DNA from: Flavobacterium sp. YO12
GTDB taxonomy: Bacteria; Bacteroidota; Bacteroidia; Flavobacteriales; Flavobacteriaceae
Assembly: GCF_004119495.1 (NCBI RefSeq)
Contig: NZ_NRQU01000003.1
Coordinates: 1 to 64,000, forward strand
Direction of reading: 5' to 3'
DNA: 64,000 nucleotides
Shown here: positions 35,170 to 45,298 of the stretch, in pieces
Numbering within the stretch: position 1 is the stretch's first letter
Layout: every line of letters starts with the position of its first letter
Made by a program: the position numbers and the translations under genes
Notes under the pieces: model-generated
The model's input: the letters and a program-made list of their open reading frames with translations, nothing else
Told to the model about the DNA's origin: nothing
Database searches by the model: none

Positions 35170-36528
35170 CTAATTTAAAATTTTATACAATTTATCTGAT
35201 AATCTAATTCTAAAAGGAACTTCAAAAGTAACTTTATCACCAATTTTAGCTGTTGCAGTTTCTGCCCCATCAACAATTAGTTTTTCTAAAATCATTTCCT
35301 GATTACCTGTTGTTGGTCCCGAAATTAAGATTTTATCTCCGCTGTTTAACTCTTGGTTTTCAATAGTAAATTGTCCCACTTGCGCTTTTACGTAGTAATG
35401 TTCTGCTTTTCCAAGAAGTACTTTTTTTACTTTAACTTTCTGGCGAATATCAACAGGCTTTTCGGCCGCACCCAAAGCTGAGTTTGGCAGTTCACCTGAA
35501 TGTTTGAATTTTAGATTTTCTGATTTTCCTTTTCTAAACACTTTGTTTCCAACTTGTTTTCCGGTTCTTAAACGAACTTGGTCTACTAAAGGCATATGAA
35601 TAATCTCTAAACATTCTGTAGAACAACAGTTTTCCATTGCGGCTTTACAATCGTCACATTGAATAAACAATAAATGACAGCCGTCATTTTCGCAGTTTGT
35701 GTGATTATCGCAAGGTTTTCCGCATTGGTGGCATTGTGAGATAATATCATCTGTAATTCTTTCTCCAAGACGATTATCAAATACAAAGTTTTTTCCAATG
35801 AATTTGCTTTCTAAACCTTCAGCTTCAATTTGTTTAGCATAATTGATAATTCCGCCTTCTAATTGAAATACATTTTTAAAACCTTGGTGTTTAAAATAAG
35901 CACTTGCTTTTTCGCAACGAATTCCTCCGGTACAATACATTACCAGATTTTTATCTTCTTTATGGTTCTGAAGTTGATCGTTGATTATTGGCAGACTTTC
36001 TCTAAAAGTTTCAACGTCTGGAGTAATGGCGTTTTTAAAATGTCCTACTTCACTTTCGTAGTGATTTCTAAAATCAACAACAATTGTGTTTGGATCATCT
36101 AAAATCTCGTTGAATTCTTTGGCTTTCAAGTGAACGCCTATATTGGTAACATCAAAAGTATCATCATTTAAACCGTCGGCAACGATTTTATGACGAACTT
36201 TAATAGTTAATTTTAAAAAGGAATGGTCATCATGTTCTACAGCTTCATTTAAACGAATGCCTTTCATGAAATCATAAATTTCAAGAGTTGCTCTAAAAGC
36301 TTCCAAATTTTCTTCAGGAATACTCATTTGAGCATTAATTCCTTCGTTAGCAACGTAAATTCGACCTAAAGCATCAAGTGCGTTCCAGGCTAGAAATAAA
36401 TCATCGCGAAATTTTTTGGGATCTTCAATTTTTGCATACGCATAGAAAGACAACGTAAGACGTTGTTTACCTGCATCATCGATCATGATGGCTCTTTCTT
36501 CTGCGCTCAAAGTGTTGTACAGTTGCAT
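35170..36528 (-). CDS. trhO: TrhO rhodanese-like tRNA uridine hydroxylase with extra C-terminal domain
   Basis: A 452-residue relative of E. coli TrhO (YceA, about 350 residues), the O2-dependent enzyme for 5-hydroxyuridine at tRNA position 34. It has an N-terminal acylphosphatase-like domain, a rhodanese domain with the catalytic loop CTGGIRC (C199-C205), and a Cys-rich region with eight or more cysteines (CHQCGKPC ... CDDC ... CC ... C) around residues 255-300. Residues 367-452 are additional and align gap-free with the C-terminal domain of the U32 protein downstream. It is 222 bases upstream of the U32 gene on the same strand. Confidence 0.92.
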   Translation of the reverse strand: MQLYNTLSAEERAIMIDDAGKQRLTLSFYAYAKIEDPKKFRDDLFLAWNALDALGRIYVANEGINAQMSIPEENLEAFRATLEIYDFMKGIRLNEAVEHDDHSFLKLTIKVRHKIVADGLNDDTFDVTNIGVHLKAKEFNEILDDPNTIVVDFRNHYESEVGHFKNAITPDVETFRESLPIINDQLQNHKEDKNLVMYCTGGIRCEKASAYFKHQGFKNVFQLEGGIINYAKQIEAEGLESKFIGKNFVFDNRLGERITDDIISQCHQCGKPCDNHTNCENDGCHLLFIQCDDCKAAMENCCSTECLEIIHMPLVDQVRLRTGKQVGNKVFRKGKSENLKFKHSGELPNSALGAAEKPVDIRQKVKVKKVLLGKAEHYYVKAQVGQFTIENQELNSGDKILISGPTTGNQEMILEKLIVDGAETATAKIGDKVTFEVPFRIRLSDKLYKILN

Positions 36529-36848
36529 GCTATAAACAGTTTTAAGTTAAGAATATATGTGATTTTTAAAATCTGCTGCAAAAATAAGGTTTATTTTCAG
36601 ATTAAAAATTCTATTAACATTTTATCTGTTTTTTTTGATTCAAAGAATTGGATCAATTCATTCATTTTCTCTTTACTTCTCATCAAAACCTCCGTAATTA
36701 CTGATTATCAAATAAATACAGTCTTTACAAAGTGAGATAAAATGAAATATACTTTTTTTACTTTTTTATTAAAAAAATGTTAACTTAGCTATGGACTTAA
36801 TTGGTTTTTAATTAGTTGAATATTAATGCATCTTAATATAAATTAAAA
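36529..36848. other. Intergenic region between trhO and the efflux operon
   Basis: No gene is seen. A minus-strand TATTTTTG (36579-36586) may be the trhO -7 box. A short palindrome GAATTG-GAT-CAATTC lies at 36645-36659 and could be an operator. Near the efflux operon TTAACTTAG (36780s) is only a weak -7 candidate. Confidence 0.4.
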
Positions 36849-37994
36849 ATGAACAAAATTTACCTCTCGGCAATTCTATCCCTTTTCTTTCTTTCAGCCT
36901 GCAAAAAAGAAACTCCGCCAGCGCCCAAACCATTAGAAATCTCAATCCTTACAGTTTTGAATCAGGATGTTAAAGTTGAATCTGAATACACTGGACAAAC
37001 TTACGGGCAATCAGATATTCAAATAAATCCGCGAGTCGATGGTATTATTACAAGCTTAAATTTTAAAGAAGGTGGTTTTGTAACCAAAGGTCAGTTATTG
37101 TACAGCATTGATCCATTACCATATAAAGCAAAAGTTGCCGAAGCCGAAGGAACATTGGCAGAATCGCAAGCACGTTTGGCAAAAACCAAGGCCGACTTAG
37201 ATATGATTGCACCTTTAGCTAAAATAAATGCTGTTAGTCAGAGAGAATTAATTTCGGCAAAATCTGCCAATAGTGCTTCTCAAGCTCAAATTAAAGCATC
37301 ACAAGCTTCTTTAGAAAATTCAAAAATTGAATTGGGTTACTGCCAAATTCTAGCTCCAATTTCAGGTTTAATTGGAATATCTAAAGTAAGAGTGGGCGAT
37401 TATGTGAGACCTGGTGCGGCATCTGTTTTAAATACAATTTCTGATCTAGGCGATGTTAGAGTCCGATTTACAATGAGCGAACAAGAATTTCTGCGTCTTT
37501 TTAGAGAATTTAGTAAACCCGATTCTCCCTTAAAAGGATCTGGCGCAGTAGTTTCTCTAAAATTATCAGACGGATCAACGTACCCTGAAACAGGTCGAGT
37601 TAGTTTTGCCGACAGACAAATTGATCCTTCTACTGGTGCCATAACATTTGAAGCTTCATTTGCAAACCCTGATAAATTATTGCGTCCGGGACAATATGTA
37701 AAAATTGGTTTACTTACAGATGTTCGCAAAAATGCAATCGTGATTCCGCAGCGAGCAGTAATAGAAGTACAAGGTATTTATCAAGTGTATGTTCTTGGAA
37801 AAGACAATAAAGTCAATATGCAGATTGTAAAACCGGGTCCATCAGTAAAAGATGGTTATGTTATTGAAGATGGTTTAAAACCTGGAGATAAGATTGCCAT
37901 GGGAGGCACTTCATTATTAAAAAATGGAAGTGTTATTACACCAAAAATAGTGCAATGGGAATTAGGTCAGACTGGGGCTGGAGCAGCTAAATAA
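36849..37994 (+). CDS. RND efflux periplasmic adaptor (membrane fusion lipoprotein)
   Basis: A 381-residue MexA/AcrA-type adaptor linking the inner-membrane pump to the outer-membrane channel. It has a lipobox (FLSAC), a biotinyl-lipoyl-like segment (VDGIITSLNFKEGGFVTKGQLLYSIDP), an alpha-hairpin (about residues 95-155), a matching lipoyl half (LGYCQILAPISGLIGISKVRVGDYV), then beta-barrel and membrane-proximal domains. It is first in a three-gene operon. Confidence 0.94.
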   Translation: MNKIYLSAILSLFFLSACKKETPPAPKPLEISILTVLNQDVKVESEYTGQTYGQSDIQINPRVDGIITSLNFKEGGFVTKGQLLYSIDPLPYKAKVAEAEGTLAESQARLAKTKADLDMIAPLAKINAVSQRELISAKSANSASQAQIKASQASLENSKIELGYCQILAPISGLIGISKVRVGDYVRPGAASVLNTISDLGDVRVRFTMSEQEFLRLFREFSKPDSPLKGSGAVVSLKLSDGSTYPETGRVSFADRQIDPSTGAITFEASFANPDKLLRPGQYVKIGLLTDVRKNAIVIPQRAVIEVQGIYQVYVLGKDNKVNMQIVKPGPSVKDGYVIEDGLKPGDKIAMGGTSLLKNGSVITPKIVQWELGQTGAGAAK

Positions 37995-38012
37995 TTTATA
38001 CAACACAGTATT

Positions 38013-41000
38013 ATGGGAGAATTTTTCGTTCGCAGACCAATTGTTGCTATTGTAATAAGTATTATTATTGTAATACTTGGATTACTGGCACTACAAAAAA
38101 CGCCTATTTCACAATATCCTGACATCAATCCGCCTGTTGTAAAAATTACTACAAGTTTTACAGGAGCTAATGCATTGAATGTTGAACAAGCTGTTGCTAC
38201 ACCAATTGAACAAAAGGTAAATGGTGTAGAAAATATGTTATACATGAAATCTACCAATACTTCTGATGGAGCTTGTACCATTGAGGTAACTTTTGATGTA
38301 GGAACCAATTTGGACAATGCCAATATGCTTACGCAAAACAGGCAGAATCAATCTTCGCCTTTTATGCCTTCAAGTGTAAAACAACAAGGTGTTGTGGTAA
38401 AAAAGTCACTTTCATTCCCAATGATGTTGTTTACAGTAACATCAAACAATCCAAAATATGATGCTAAATTTTTAAATAATTATGCCAGTATCAATATTGT
38501 AGATCAATTGGCACGTATAAAGGGTGTTGGAGAAGTTTCACTCTTTGGAGGAAGTGATTATTCAATGCGTATTTGGCTAAAAGCAGATGTAATGAGCAAA
38601 CTAGGCGTTACTGTTGATGATGTCAAAAATGCATTGAATGCTCAAAACATGATTAGCCCGGGAGGAAAATTTGGAGCTGAGCCTGCACCGCCCGGAACCG
38701 AGTTTACTTATGGTGTTACACTGCAGGATCGTTTAGTTACTGAAAAACAATTTGGAGAAATTGTTGTTCGAAGTAAAAAAGACGGTGCTCAGGTTTTACT
38801 AAGTGACATCTCAAGAATTGAATTAGGAACTGAAAATTATAGTTCTTCTGCTCGTCGTAACAGCTCTCCAAGTGCGGTAATGGCAGTTTATCAAATGCCG
38901 GGCAGTAATGCTCTCGAAGTGGCTAAACTAGCCAAAAGCACCATGAAAGACTTGTCTGAAAAATTCCCAAAAGACATAGAATATCAAGAATCATTAGATA
39001 CTACTCTTGCCATTACTGCAGGAGTTGATGATATTGTTCATACGCTCTTTGAAGCTATTATACTAGTAATTTTGGTCGTTTTTATTTTCCTTCAAAACTG
39101 GCGTGCAACATTAATACCTTTAATCACAGTCCCAGTTTCTTTAATAGGCACAATTGCCGTTTTCCCATTATTAGGATTCTCTATAAATACACTTTCGCTT
39201 TTAGGATTAGTATTAGCTATTGGTATCGTAGTTGATGATGCCATTGTTGTTGTAGAAGCCGTAATTCATCATATCGAAAAAGGAAAAAGTCCGCGAGAAG
39301 CAACAATTCAAGCAATGCGTGAAGTATCTGGTCCTGTAATTGCAATTGCCTTAATTTTGATTGCTGTATTTGTACCTGTTGCAATGACTCCAGGAATTAC
39401 AGGTCGTTTTTATCAGCAGTTTGCCATAACCATTGCCGTCTCTGTAGCATTCTCTGCATTTAGTGCCTTATCTTTAAGTCCCGCTTTATGTGCCATGCTG
39501 TTGAAACCAACTAAACCAATCGAAGAACAAACAGGCTGGTTAGCTAAGTTTTTTACTGGATTTAATAGAATTTTCGAAAAAGTAACGGGCAGATACATAA
39601 AAGGAGCCACTTTTTTTGCCAAAAAATCAATGCGAATTGTTGTATTACTGGCAGTTATTCTAACTGCGGTTGTATTACTAGGCAAAAAAATTCCGTTGGG
39701 ATTCATTCCTGAAGAAGATCAAGGTTATGTATTGGTCAATATGTCTTTACCGCCCGCATCTTCATTGCAACGTACTGATGAAGTATCAAGAAAAGTGGAT
39801 AGTTTTTTAAAAGAAGAAAAATCAATACTGTCCTATACTACCATAAACGGGTTTAGTATGCTTACGAATTCTTACCAGCCTAATAGTGCATTTGTTTTCA
39901 TTTCATTAAAACCTTGGGAAGAAAGAGAAGAAACCTCTAAACAATTTGTTGACAGAATAAACAAAAAATTTGCAACTCAAATAACGACTGCTTCTGTATT
40001 TGGATTTGGTCCTCCGGCAATTCAAGGTCTTGGCGCGTCTGCCGGTTTTAGTTTAATGCTGCAGGATAAAGGCGGTAACACGCCGCAATATTTAGCCGAG
40101 CAAACTCAGGCTTTTATAGCGGCAGCTCAGCAGCGCCCTGAAATAAAACGTATTTACACCACCTTTAATGCTGGTTCTCCGCAAATTAAACTTGATATTG
40201 ATAATGACAAAGCCATGAAACTGGGCGTACCCGTATCGAAAGTTACAGAAGCTTTAGGTGCATTTTTAGGAGGAAGTTATGTAAATGACTTTAATCGTTT
40301 TGGGCGTCAGTATAAAGTTTTCATACAAGGTGAAGCTGTTAATAGAGTAAAGCCAGAAGATTTGAATTTAATTTATATCAAGAATAATGATGGCGATATG
40401 CTGCCAATATCTACATTAGTTACGGCGACAAAAGTTATGGGGCCAGATTTCACCAATCGTCTAAATCTATTTAGATCTGCCGAAATTGGAGGAAGCCCTG
40501 GTGACGGTTACAGTAGTGCCCAAGCCTTACAAGCTTTAGAGGAAGTTGCCAAACAAACTCTGCCTTCAGACATGGGCTACGATTACATCAACCTTTCCTA
40601 TCAAGAAAAACATTCTCCCGGCGGAAGTTCAGTATTTATAATGGCATTAGTTTTTGTATTTCTAATTCTAGCCGCACAGTACGAAAGCTGGAAACTGCCT
40701 TTTAGTGTTTTACTTGGTGCCCCTTTTGCCGTTTTTGGTGCATTTTTAGGGCTGCTTTTAGCGAGAATTGGAAGTGATGCATATGTCAACAACGTTTTTG
40801 CTCAAATTGGACTAGTACTGTTAATTGGATTAGTCGCCAAAAATGCCATTCTAATTGTCGAGTTTGCCAAAGAAGAATATGAAAAAGGAAAACCGCTTTA
40901 TGAATCAGCAATGGTAGCAGCAAAACTTCGTTTTCGACCAATTTTAATGACCGCCTTTGCTTTTATTCTTGGAGTTGTTCCGCTGTTAACCGCTACAGGA

Positions 41001-41186
41001 GCAGGTTCTCAGGCTCGAATTGTAATGGGAATGGCAGTATTCAGCGGTATGTTAATCGCTACCGTTTTAGGTGTATTAATTGTTCCCGGCTTATTTGTAA
41101 TGATTGAAAACATCGGTAAAAAGAAAGATGATGAGATCGTAACATCTGAAAATAATATGGACTCAAAAACTACAGACCATGATTAA
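38013..41186 (+). CDS. RND multidrug efflux pump, inner-membrane subunit (HAE1 family)
   Basis: A 1057-residue AcrB/MexB-type proton antiporter with the FFVRRPIVAIVISIIIVILG N-terminus, twelve expected transmembrane segments in two halves, the TM4 proton-relay Asp pair (IGIVVDDAIVVVEAV), and large periplasmic porter domains. The GXXRLRPILMT-type motif reads AKLRFRPILMTAFAF. HAE1-like sequence suggests hydrophobic or amphiphilic drug export. It is 18 bases from the adaptor gene and overlaps the channel gene by 8 bases. Confidence 0.95.
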   Translation: MGEFFVRRPIVAIVISIIIVILGLLALQKTPISQYPDINPPVVKITTSFTGANALNVEQAVATPIEQKVNGVENMLYMKSTNTSDGACTIEVTFDVGTNLDNANMLTQNRQNQSSPFMPSSVKQQGVVVKKSLSFPMMLFTVTSNNPKYDAKFLNNYASINIVDQLARIKGVGEVSLFGGSDYSMRIWLKADVMSKLGVTVDDVKNALNAQNMISPGGKFGAEPAPPGTEFTYGVTLQDRLVTEKQFGEIVVRSKKDGAQVLLSDISRIELGTENYSSSARRNSSPSAVMAVYQMPGSNALEVAKLAKSTMKDLSEKFPKDIEYQESLDTTLAITAGVDDIVHTLFEAIILVILVVFIFLQNWRATLIPLITVPVSLIGTIAVFPLLGFSINTLSLLGLVLAIGIVVDDAIVVVEAVIHHIEKGKSPREATIQAMREVSGPVIAIALILIAVFVPVAMTPGITGRFYQQFAITIAVSVAFSAFSALSLSPALCAMLLKPTKPIEEQTGWLAKFFTGFNRIFEKVTGRYIKGATFFAKKSMRIVVLLAVILTAVVLLGKKIPLGFIPEEDQGYVLVNMSLPPASSLQRTDEVSRKVDSFLKEEKSILSYTTINGFSMLTNSYQPNSAFVFISLKPWEEREETSKQFVDRINKKFATQITTASVFGFGPPAIQGLGASAGFSLMLQDKGGNTPQYLAEQTQAFIAAAQQRPEIKRIYTTFNAGSPQIKLDIDNDKAMKLGVPVSKVTEALGAFLGGSYVNDFNRFGRQYKVFIQGEAVNRVKPEDLNLIYIKNNDGDMLPISTLVTATKVMGPDFTNRLNLFRSAEIGGSPGDGYSSAQALQALEEVAKQTLPSDMGYDYINLSYQEKHSPGGSSVFIMALVFVFLILAAQYESWKLPFSVLLGAPFAVFGAFLGLLLARIGSDAYVNNVFAQIGLVLLIGLVAKNAILIVEFAKEEYEKGKPLYESAMVAAKLRFRPILMTAFAFILGVVPLLTATGAGSQARIVMGMAVFSGMLIATVLGVLIVPGLFVMIENIGKKKDDEIVTSENNMDSKTTDHD

Positions 41187-42546
41187 GAAATACAAAATAA
41201 TCGTAGTTATATTTATACTTTCACTACTACCGGTGGGCTGTATGGTGGGACCAAAATATACTAAACCAGAACAGCTAAAGTCAGATTCTTATAAAAACGA
41301 GAGAAATTTAGATACACTGGCTTCTGTAACCAACTTAAAATGGTTTGATCTATTTAATGATGATGTTTTAAAAGATTTGATTACAAAAGGACTTCAAAAT
41401 AATTATGATTTAAAAATTGCAGTCGCTAGAATTGATCAGCTTAGAGCAGAATTAGGATACTCTAAAACAAATTTATTGCCTTCATTTCAATATGGAGCAA
41501 CAATAAACAGCAATGAGAAAAACTTAACGCCATCGAATGTTGGAGCCAGTATGTCATGGGAAATTGATTTTTGGGGAAGATACCGCCATGAAAATAATGC
41601 TGTACAAAATGAACTTCTTGCGACAGAAGAAGCTCGAAAAGTTGTTTTGTCTGATATTGTAAGCAGTATAGCTACAGCTTATTTTCAGATGCGAAACTTT
41701 GACGATCAATTGGAAATTGCAAAACATACTCTTTCTACTAGAGAAAAGTACTATGAAATTATAAGCAAAAGATTTGAAAGCGGTTATATCTCTGAGGTTG
41801 ATAAAGTTCAAATTGAACAGCAGGTTGCCATAGCGCAAGCCGCCATTCCTAATATCAAAAGGCAGATTACCTATCAAGAAAATGTTATTTCTCTTCTTAC
41901 AGGTCAGCTTCCATCTGAAATTCCGCGAGGAAAATCTAACACTGAACTGCGAGTTGTAAATGAAATACCATTATCAATTCCTTCTTCCTTATTAGAAAAC
42001 AGACCTGATGTAAAAGCTGCAGAATTAAAGTACAAAGCTTCAAATGAAAGAATTGGAACAGCTCAGGCCATGCGTTTTCCTTCTCTAAACCTTGCCGCAA
42101 TTGCAGGATTTGCTAGTGCCGATTTAAGCAATTTATTTTTAGGAAGTTCCTATGCTCAGAATGCATCGGCTGGAATTGCCGGACCAATATTTGCTTTTGG
42201 AAAAAACAAACGAAGAGTTGAAATATACAGACAACAGGCTGAAGAGCTCAAATTTTCTTATCAAAAAACTTATATTTCTGCTGTTACCGAAGTAGAACAA
42301 TCTATTCAAAACATCAAAACCTACAAAGAAGAATGGGAAGCTCGCAACAGACAGGTTAAAGCGGCTTTAATAAACTTTAATCTTTCTCGAGAAAGATACG
42401 ACAGCGGCTACGTTTCTTACTTAGAAGTCCTAGATGTAGAAACTAATTTATTTAATGCTCAATTAAGCTTAGCACAATTATCTGAAAGACAATTAAGCTC
42501 GATGGTGGAGTTGTATAAAGCACTTGGCGGGGGATGGAGCTTATAA
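41179..42546 (+). CDS. Outer-membrane efflux channel (OprM/TolC family, NodT type)
   Basis: A 455-residue outer-membrane lipoprotein channel (lipobox LPVGC followed by MVGPKYTKPE, typical of OprM/NodT proteins). Two outer-membrane-efflux repeats of long helices are visible, the first ending around LLTGQLPSEIPRG and the second with RPDVKAAELKYKASNERIGTAQAMRFPSL. It completes the tripartite pump. A hairpin terminator follows at 42605. Confidence 0.94.
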   Translation: MIKKYKIIVVIFILSLLPVGCMVGPKYTKPEQLKSDSYKNERNLDTLASVTNLKWFDLFNDDVLKDLITKGLQNNYDLKIAVARIDQLRAELGYSKTNLLPSFQYGATINSNEKNLTPSNVGASMSWEIDFWGRYRHENNAVQNELLATEEARKVVLSDIVSSIATAYFQMRNFDDQLEIAKHTLSTREKYYEIISKRFESGYISEVDKVQIEQQVAIAQAAIPNIKRQITYQENVISLLTGQLPSEIPRGKSNTELRVVNEIPLSIPSSLLENRPDVKAAELKYKASNERIGTAQAMRFPSLNLAAIAGFASADLSNLFLGSSYAQNASAGIAGPIFAFGKNKRRVEIYRQQAEELKFSYQKTYISAVTEVEQSIQNIKTYKEEWEARNRQVKAALINFNLSRERYDSGYVSYLEVLDVETNLFNAQLSLAQLSERQLSSMVELYKALGGGWSL

Positions 42547-42581
42547 AGGCGCAAAGGTTCAGAGTGACAAAGGTTCAAAGG
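42546..42581. repeat. CAAAG-word repeat, left arm
   Basis: AGGCGCAAAGGTTCAGAGTG then ACAAAGGTTCAAAGG, overlapping the efflux operon's last bases. It is inverted relative to 42638-42673. Confidence 0.65.
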
Positions 42582-42604
42582 TTTCTTAACATACTCTAAA
42601 AAAC

Positions 42605-42636
42605 AAAAAAGCACTATTTTCATAGTGCTTTTTTTT
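42605..42636. terminator. Bidirectional terminator
   Basis: GCACTAT / ATAGTGC stem with flanking A6/T8 runs, between two convergent transcription units and between the two repeat arms. Confidence 0.85.
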
Positions 42637-42637
42637 A

Positions 42638-42673
42638 ATCTTTGTCCCTCTGTGCCTTTGCTACTTTGAACCT
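42638..42673. repeat. CTTTG-word repeat, right arm
   Basis: ATCTTTGTCCCTCTGTGCCT then TTGCTACTTTGAACCT, the inverted partner of 42546-42581 (shared AGGTTCAAAG). Confidence 0.65.
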
Positions 42674-42679
42674 AACGAA

Positions 42680-43090
42680 TTAACAAAACTCATTAAATGC
42701 ATCTTGCAAATTCTCAGCGATCATTTCAGCTGGACGACCTTCAATGTGGTGACGCTCTAACATGTGAACCAATTCTCCGTTTTTGAACAAAGCCATAGAT
42801 GGCGATGATGGAGGAAATGGGAACATATGTTGTCTTGCAGCATCAACAGCTTCTTTGTCTACACCAGCAAAAACTGTAATAAGATGATCTGGTTTTTTAG
42901 CACCTTCTAAACTCATTTTTGCTCCTGGACGTGCATTTCTTGCAGCACAACCACAAACAGAGTTTACAACAACTAAAGTGGTACCTTCAGCTTTGATAGC
43001 ATTATCTACAGCCTCAGCACTATGTAAATCTTGAAAACCTGCAGCAGTTAATTCAGCTTGCATTGGTTTTACCATTTCTTCTGGATACAT
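42680..43090 (-). CDS. BrxA/BrxB-family bacilliredoxin
   Basis: A 136-residue thioredoxin-fold protein of the YphP/YqiW (BrxA/BrxB) family, with the CGC redox motif in [14 protein letters not shown] and the conserved [16 protein letters not shown] stretch. In Firmicutes these remove bacillithiol from proteins; whether this organism makes bacillithiol cannot be seen here. Monocistronic. Confidence 0.92.
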   Translation of the reverse strand: MYPEEMVKPMQAELTAAGFQDLHSAEAVDNAIKAEGTTLVVVNSVCGCAARNARPGAKMSLEGAKKPDHLITVFAGVDKEAVDAARQHMFPFPPSSPSMALFKNGELVHMLERHHIEGRPAEMIAENLQDAFNEFC

Positions 43091-43294
43091 ATTTTTTATT
43101 TTTAAATTTTACTTTTGAATTGCAAAGTTACAAAGTTTACTCGCAACTACTTAATTTGAAGTATAAAGTTTTGTTATAGTTCGATCGATTTAGTCAAAAA
43201 TTGTAAAGTCTTAAATCAAAAGTCAAAACCAAATTGAAAAATAACCTCTTTTTAAAATAAAACGCATAATTAACTTGATTACAATGGCATAATC

Positions 43295-44092
43295 TTATTT
43301 AGTGAATTTCTTTTGGTACGGATAAGTTTCATAAATAGTATTGTCTTCATTAATCGAAAATCCTTTCGCCGCATCCTCTCTAGCAATTCCTACCAAAGCC
43401 ACAACTTCTTCTCTTGGCTTACCTTGTTTCAGCCAGCAAATTGCTTTGTAATATTTAGCATCTGAGAATTCAGGATAGATTTTTAGAGCTTTGTCAAAAA
43501 TAGCAATTGCTTCATCCCATTTTTTAAGTTCATACTTTGCAATTCCCTGATAAAAATAAGCCGTAGCATGTTCTAGTTGTTGTCTGTTTTTATAAATATC
43601 ATTTACATAATCATCAAAAAGCTTTTCTGCCTTTTCGTATTCGTTCAACTGAAGATAGCAAAGCCCTTTATAAAAATTAAACGAATGATCCATAACATAG
43701 CTGTTTCCGTATAATTTTATTGCTTCATCAAAATCAATAATAGCTTCTTTATATTCACGCGAAAAAATGCATTTCATAAAAGCACGATAAGACAGCCAGC
43801 GATCTTTATTATAAAAAACAGCTTTATTTAAATATTGCATTCCAACTTCATATTTTTTACACTTAAAATACGGCATTGCTTTTTGCTGCCAGAGATAGGC
43901 AACAGTACTGTCTTTTTTTAATCCCTGATCAAGGCAGTCCTGCCATTCAGCCATTTCGAAAACATAATTGTGTTTTTCGGCGCAATTGGTTAAAAACTCC
44001 TCCACAATAGCATCATGCACTTTATTTGTAGAAACTTGTCCAGATGATAAAAGAGTAAAAAAGAAAGAAATTCCTAAAGTAATATTTTTCAA
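43295..44092 (-). CDS. Tetratricopeptide-repeat protein
   Basis: A 265-residue protein with an N-terminal signal-like segment (ISFFFTLLSSGQV) and several TPR units (AYLWQQKAMPYFKCKKYEVGMQYLNKAV, ATAYFYQGIAKYELKKWDEAIAIFDKAL). TPRs mediate protein contacts; this one is probably periplasmic. It starts 3 bases after crtY and is the last gene of that unit. No specific function is recognisable. Confidence 0.82.
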   Translation of the reverse strand: MKNITLGISFFFTLLSSGQVSTNKVHDAIVEEFLTNCAEKHNYVFEMAEWQDCLDQGLKKDSTVAYLWQQKAMPYFKCKKYEVGMQYLNKAVFYNKDRWLSYRAFMKCIFSREYKEAIIDFDEAIKLYGNSYVMDHSFNFYKGLCYLQLNEYEKAEKLFDDYVNDIYKNRQQLEHATAYFYQGIAKYELKKWDEAIAIFDKALKIYPEFSDAKYYKAICWLKQGKPREEVVALVGIAREDAAKGFSINEDNTIYETYPYQKKFTK

Positions 44093-44095
44093 AGG

Positions 44096-45280
44096 TTATT
44101 GGTTTTGGTTAATTTTATTTGAGAGAAAAATCACCCTAAATAACGCTTTAATAAATGGGATTTTTGGACACTTTAAAATAACTTTAACATCTTCCCAAAA
44201 ACTCGTTTCTTCGTCTAAGAACTTAAAAATCAATTGAGGATTTCCTTTTCTAAATAAAGAAGAAAAAATAGAACTTCCTAATTCATTATGACGATACAAA
44301 ATATCCAACAACAGTAAATCATAAAACCAAAATCGGCTTCTCTTGTGAAAATCTTTCATTTTGAAATTCTCATCTTGAAGAAAATCAACTAATTCCGAAG
44401 ATTTTTTATCCGAATTTTTAAAGGTATAGCCTGTACTTGCTTTTGTCCATCCGCCTGCAGTTCCAATGTTTAAAACCCTTTTTGTGTTTTTCTTCCAAAA
44501 AGGATAACAAGTCATCGGGATACTTCCCTGCTCTTTTTCTTTAATTTCATATTTCTGAATTCCGAGTTTTTCCAAATAAACTTGAATTTCACTTTCGTAT
44601 TCTTCTGTAGAAAGCCTTTTTTCTGAAAACAAAGTATATTCAACCAAAGCTTCAGTTGTAGAAGTCGGCAAAACATACATAAATCGAGTATTCCCTTTTT
44701 GTTCAACCGAAAAATCCATAAAAGTGACTTTTTCGGAATTAAAAATTTCAGTTTCAGTTTTCACAAACCAACCCACAAAATGCTGTTGTAAAACTGGGTA
44801 TTTGTTTTGACTTTCGGCAAAAGCCTTTGTGTAAATACTATTGAATAAACGATTACAGGTATATCGATTTTCTTCCGTACCCACAAAAACATGAGTTTCG
44901 AGTTCGTTTATATCCGTAACTTTCTCGTTCGAAAAAGTAACATTTGGCTGATTTGAAATAATTTCAAAAACGAAATTATAAAAATCTAATCCATTGATTT
45001 TATTATATGTATAAGGGCTAAGATCTAAATCACGTTTAAAATCTTGATTCGCAAACAAAGCCAAATCCCATTTTTTTGAAATAACAGGATTCCAAATTGA
45101 ATCTTCCTTTTCCCAAAAACACCAAGTTCTGTCGTTTCTTTTCTTTGAATCTTGATCTAACAGCAAAATAGATTTATCTGAAAATTTTTCAGCTAAAATC
45201 ATTTTGTAAACTGTCATTAAAGCAGCCAGCCCAGTTCCCGTAAAAATGTAATCGAAGTGTTTGATTTGCGAAGAATTCAT
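44096..45280 (-). CDS. crtY: Lycopene beta-cyclase
   Basis: A 394-residue flavin-dependent lycopene cyclase that forms the beta-ionone rings of carotene for the zeaxanthin-type pigments of Flavobacteria. It has a Rossmann dinucleotide-binding start (YIFTGTGLAALMTVYKM), the NDRTWCFWE motif, and the IGTAGGWTKASTGYTF signature. ATG 45280 is preferred over an upstream TTG. Other carotenoid genes (crtB, crtI, crtZ) are not in this window. It sits between a thioredoxin-like gene (18 bases) and a TPR gene (3 bases). Confidence 0.9.
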   Translation of the reverse strand: MNSSQIKHFDYIFTGTGLAALMTVYKMILAEKFSDKSILLLDQDSKKRNDRTWCFWEKEDSIWNPVISKKWDLALFANQDFKRDLDLSPYTYNKINGLDFYNFVFEIISNQPNVTFSNEKVTDINELETHVFVGTEENRYTCNRLFNSIYTKAFAESQNKYPVLQQHFVGWFVKTETEIFNSEKVTFMDFSVEQKGNTRFMYVLPTSTTEALVEYTLFSEKRLSTEEYESEIQVYLEKLGIQKYEIKEKEQGSIPMTCYPFWKKNTKRVLNIGTAGGWTKASTGYTFKNSDKKSSELVDFLQDENFKMKDFHKRSRFWFYDLLLLDILYRHNELGSSIFSSLFRKGNPQLIFKFLDEETSFWEDVKVILKCPKIPFIKALFRVIFLSNKINQNQ

Positions 45281-45298
45281 TCTCAAAAATAAGAAATT

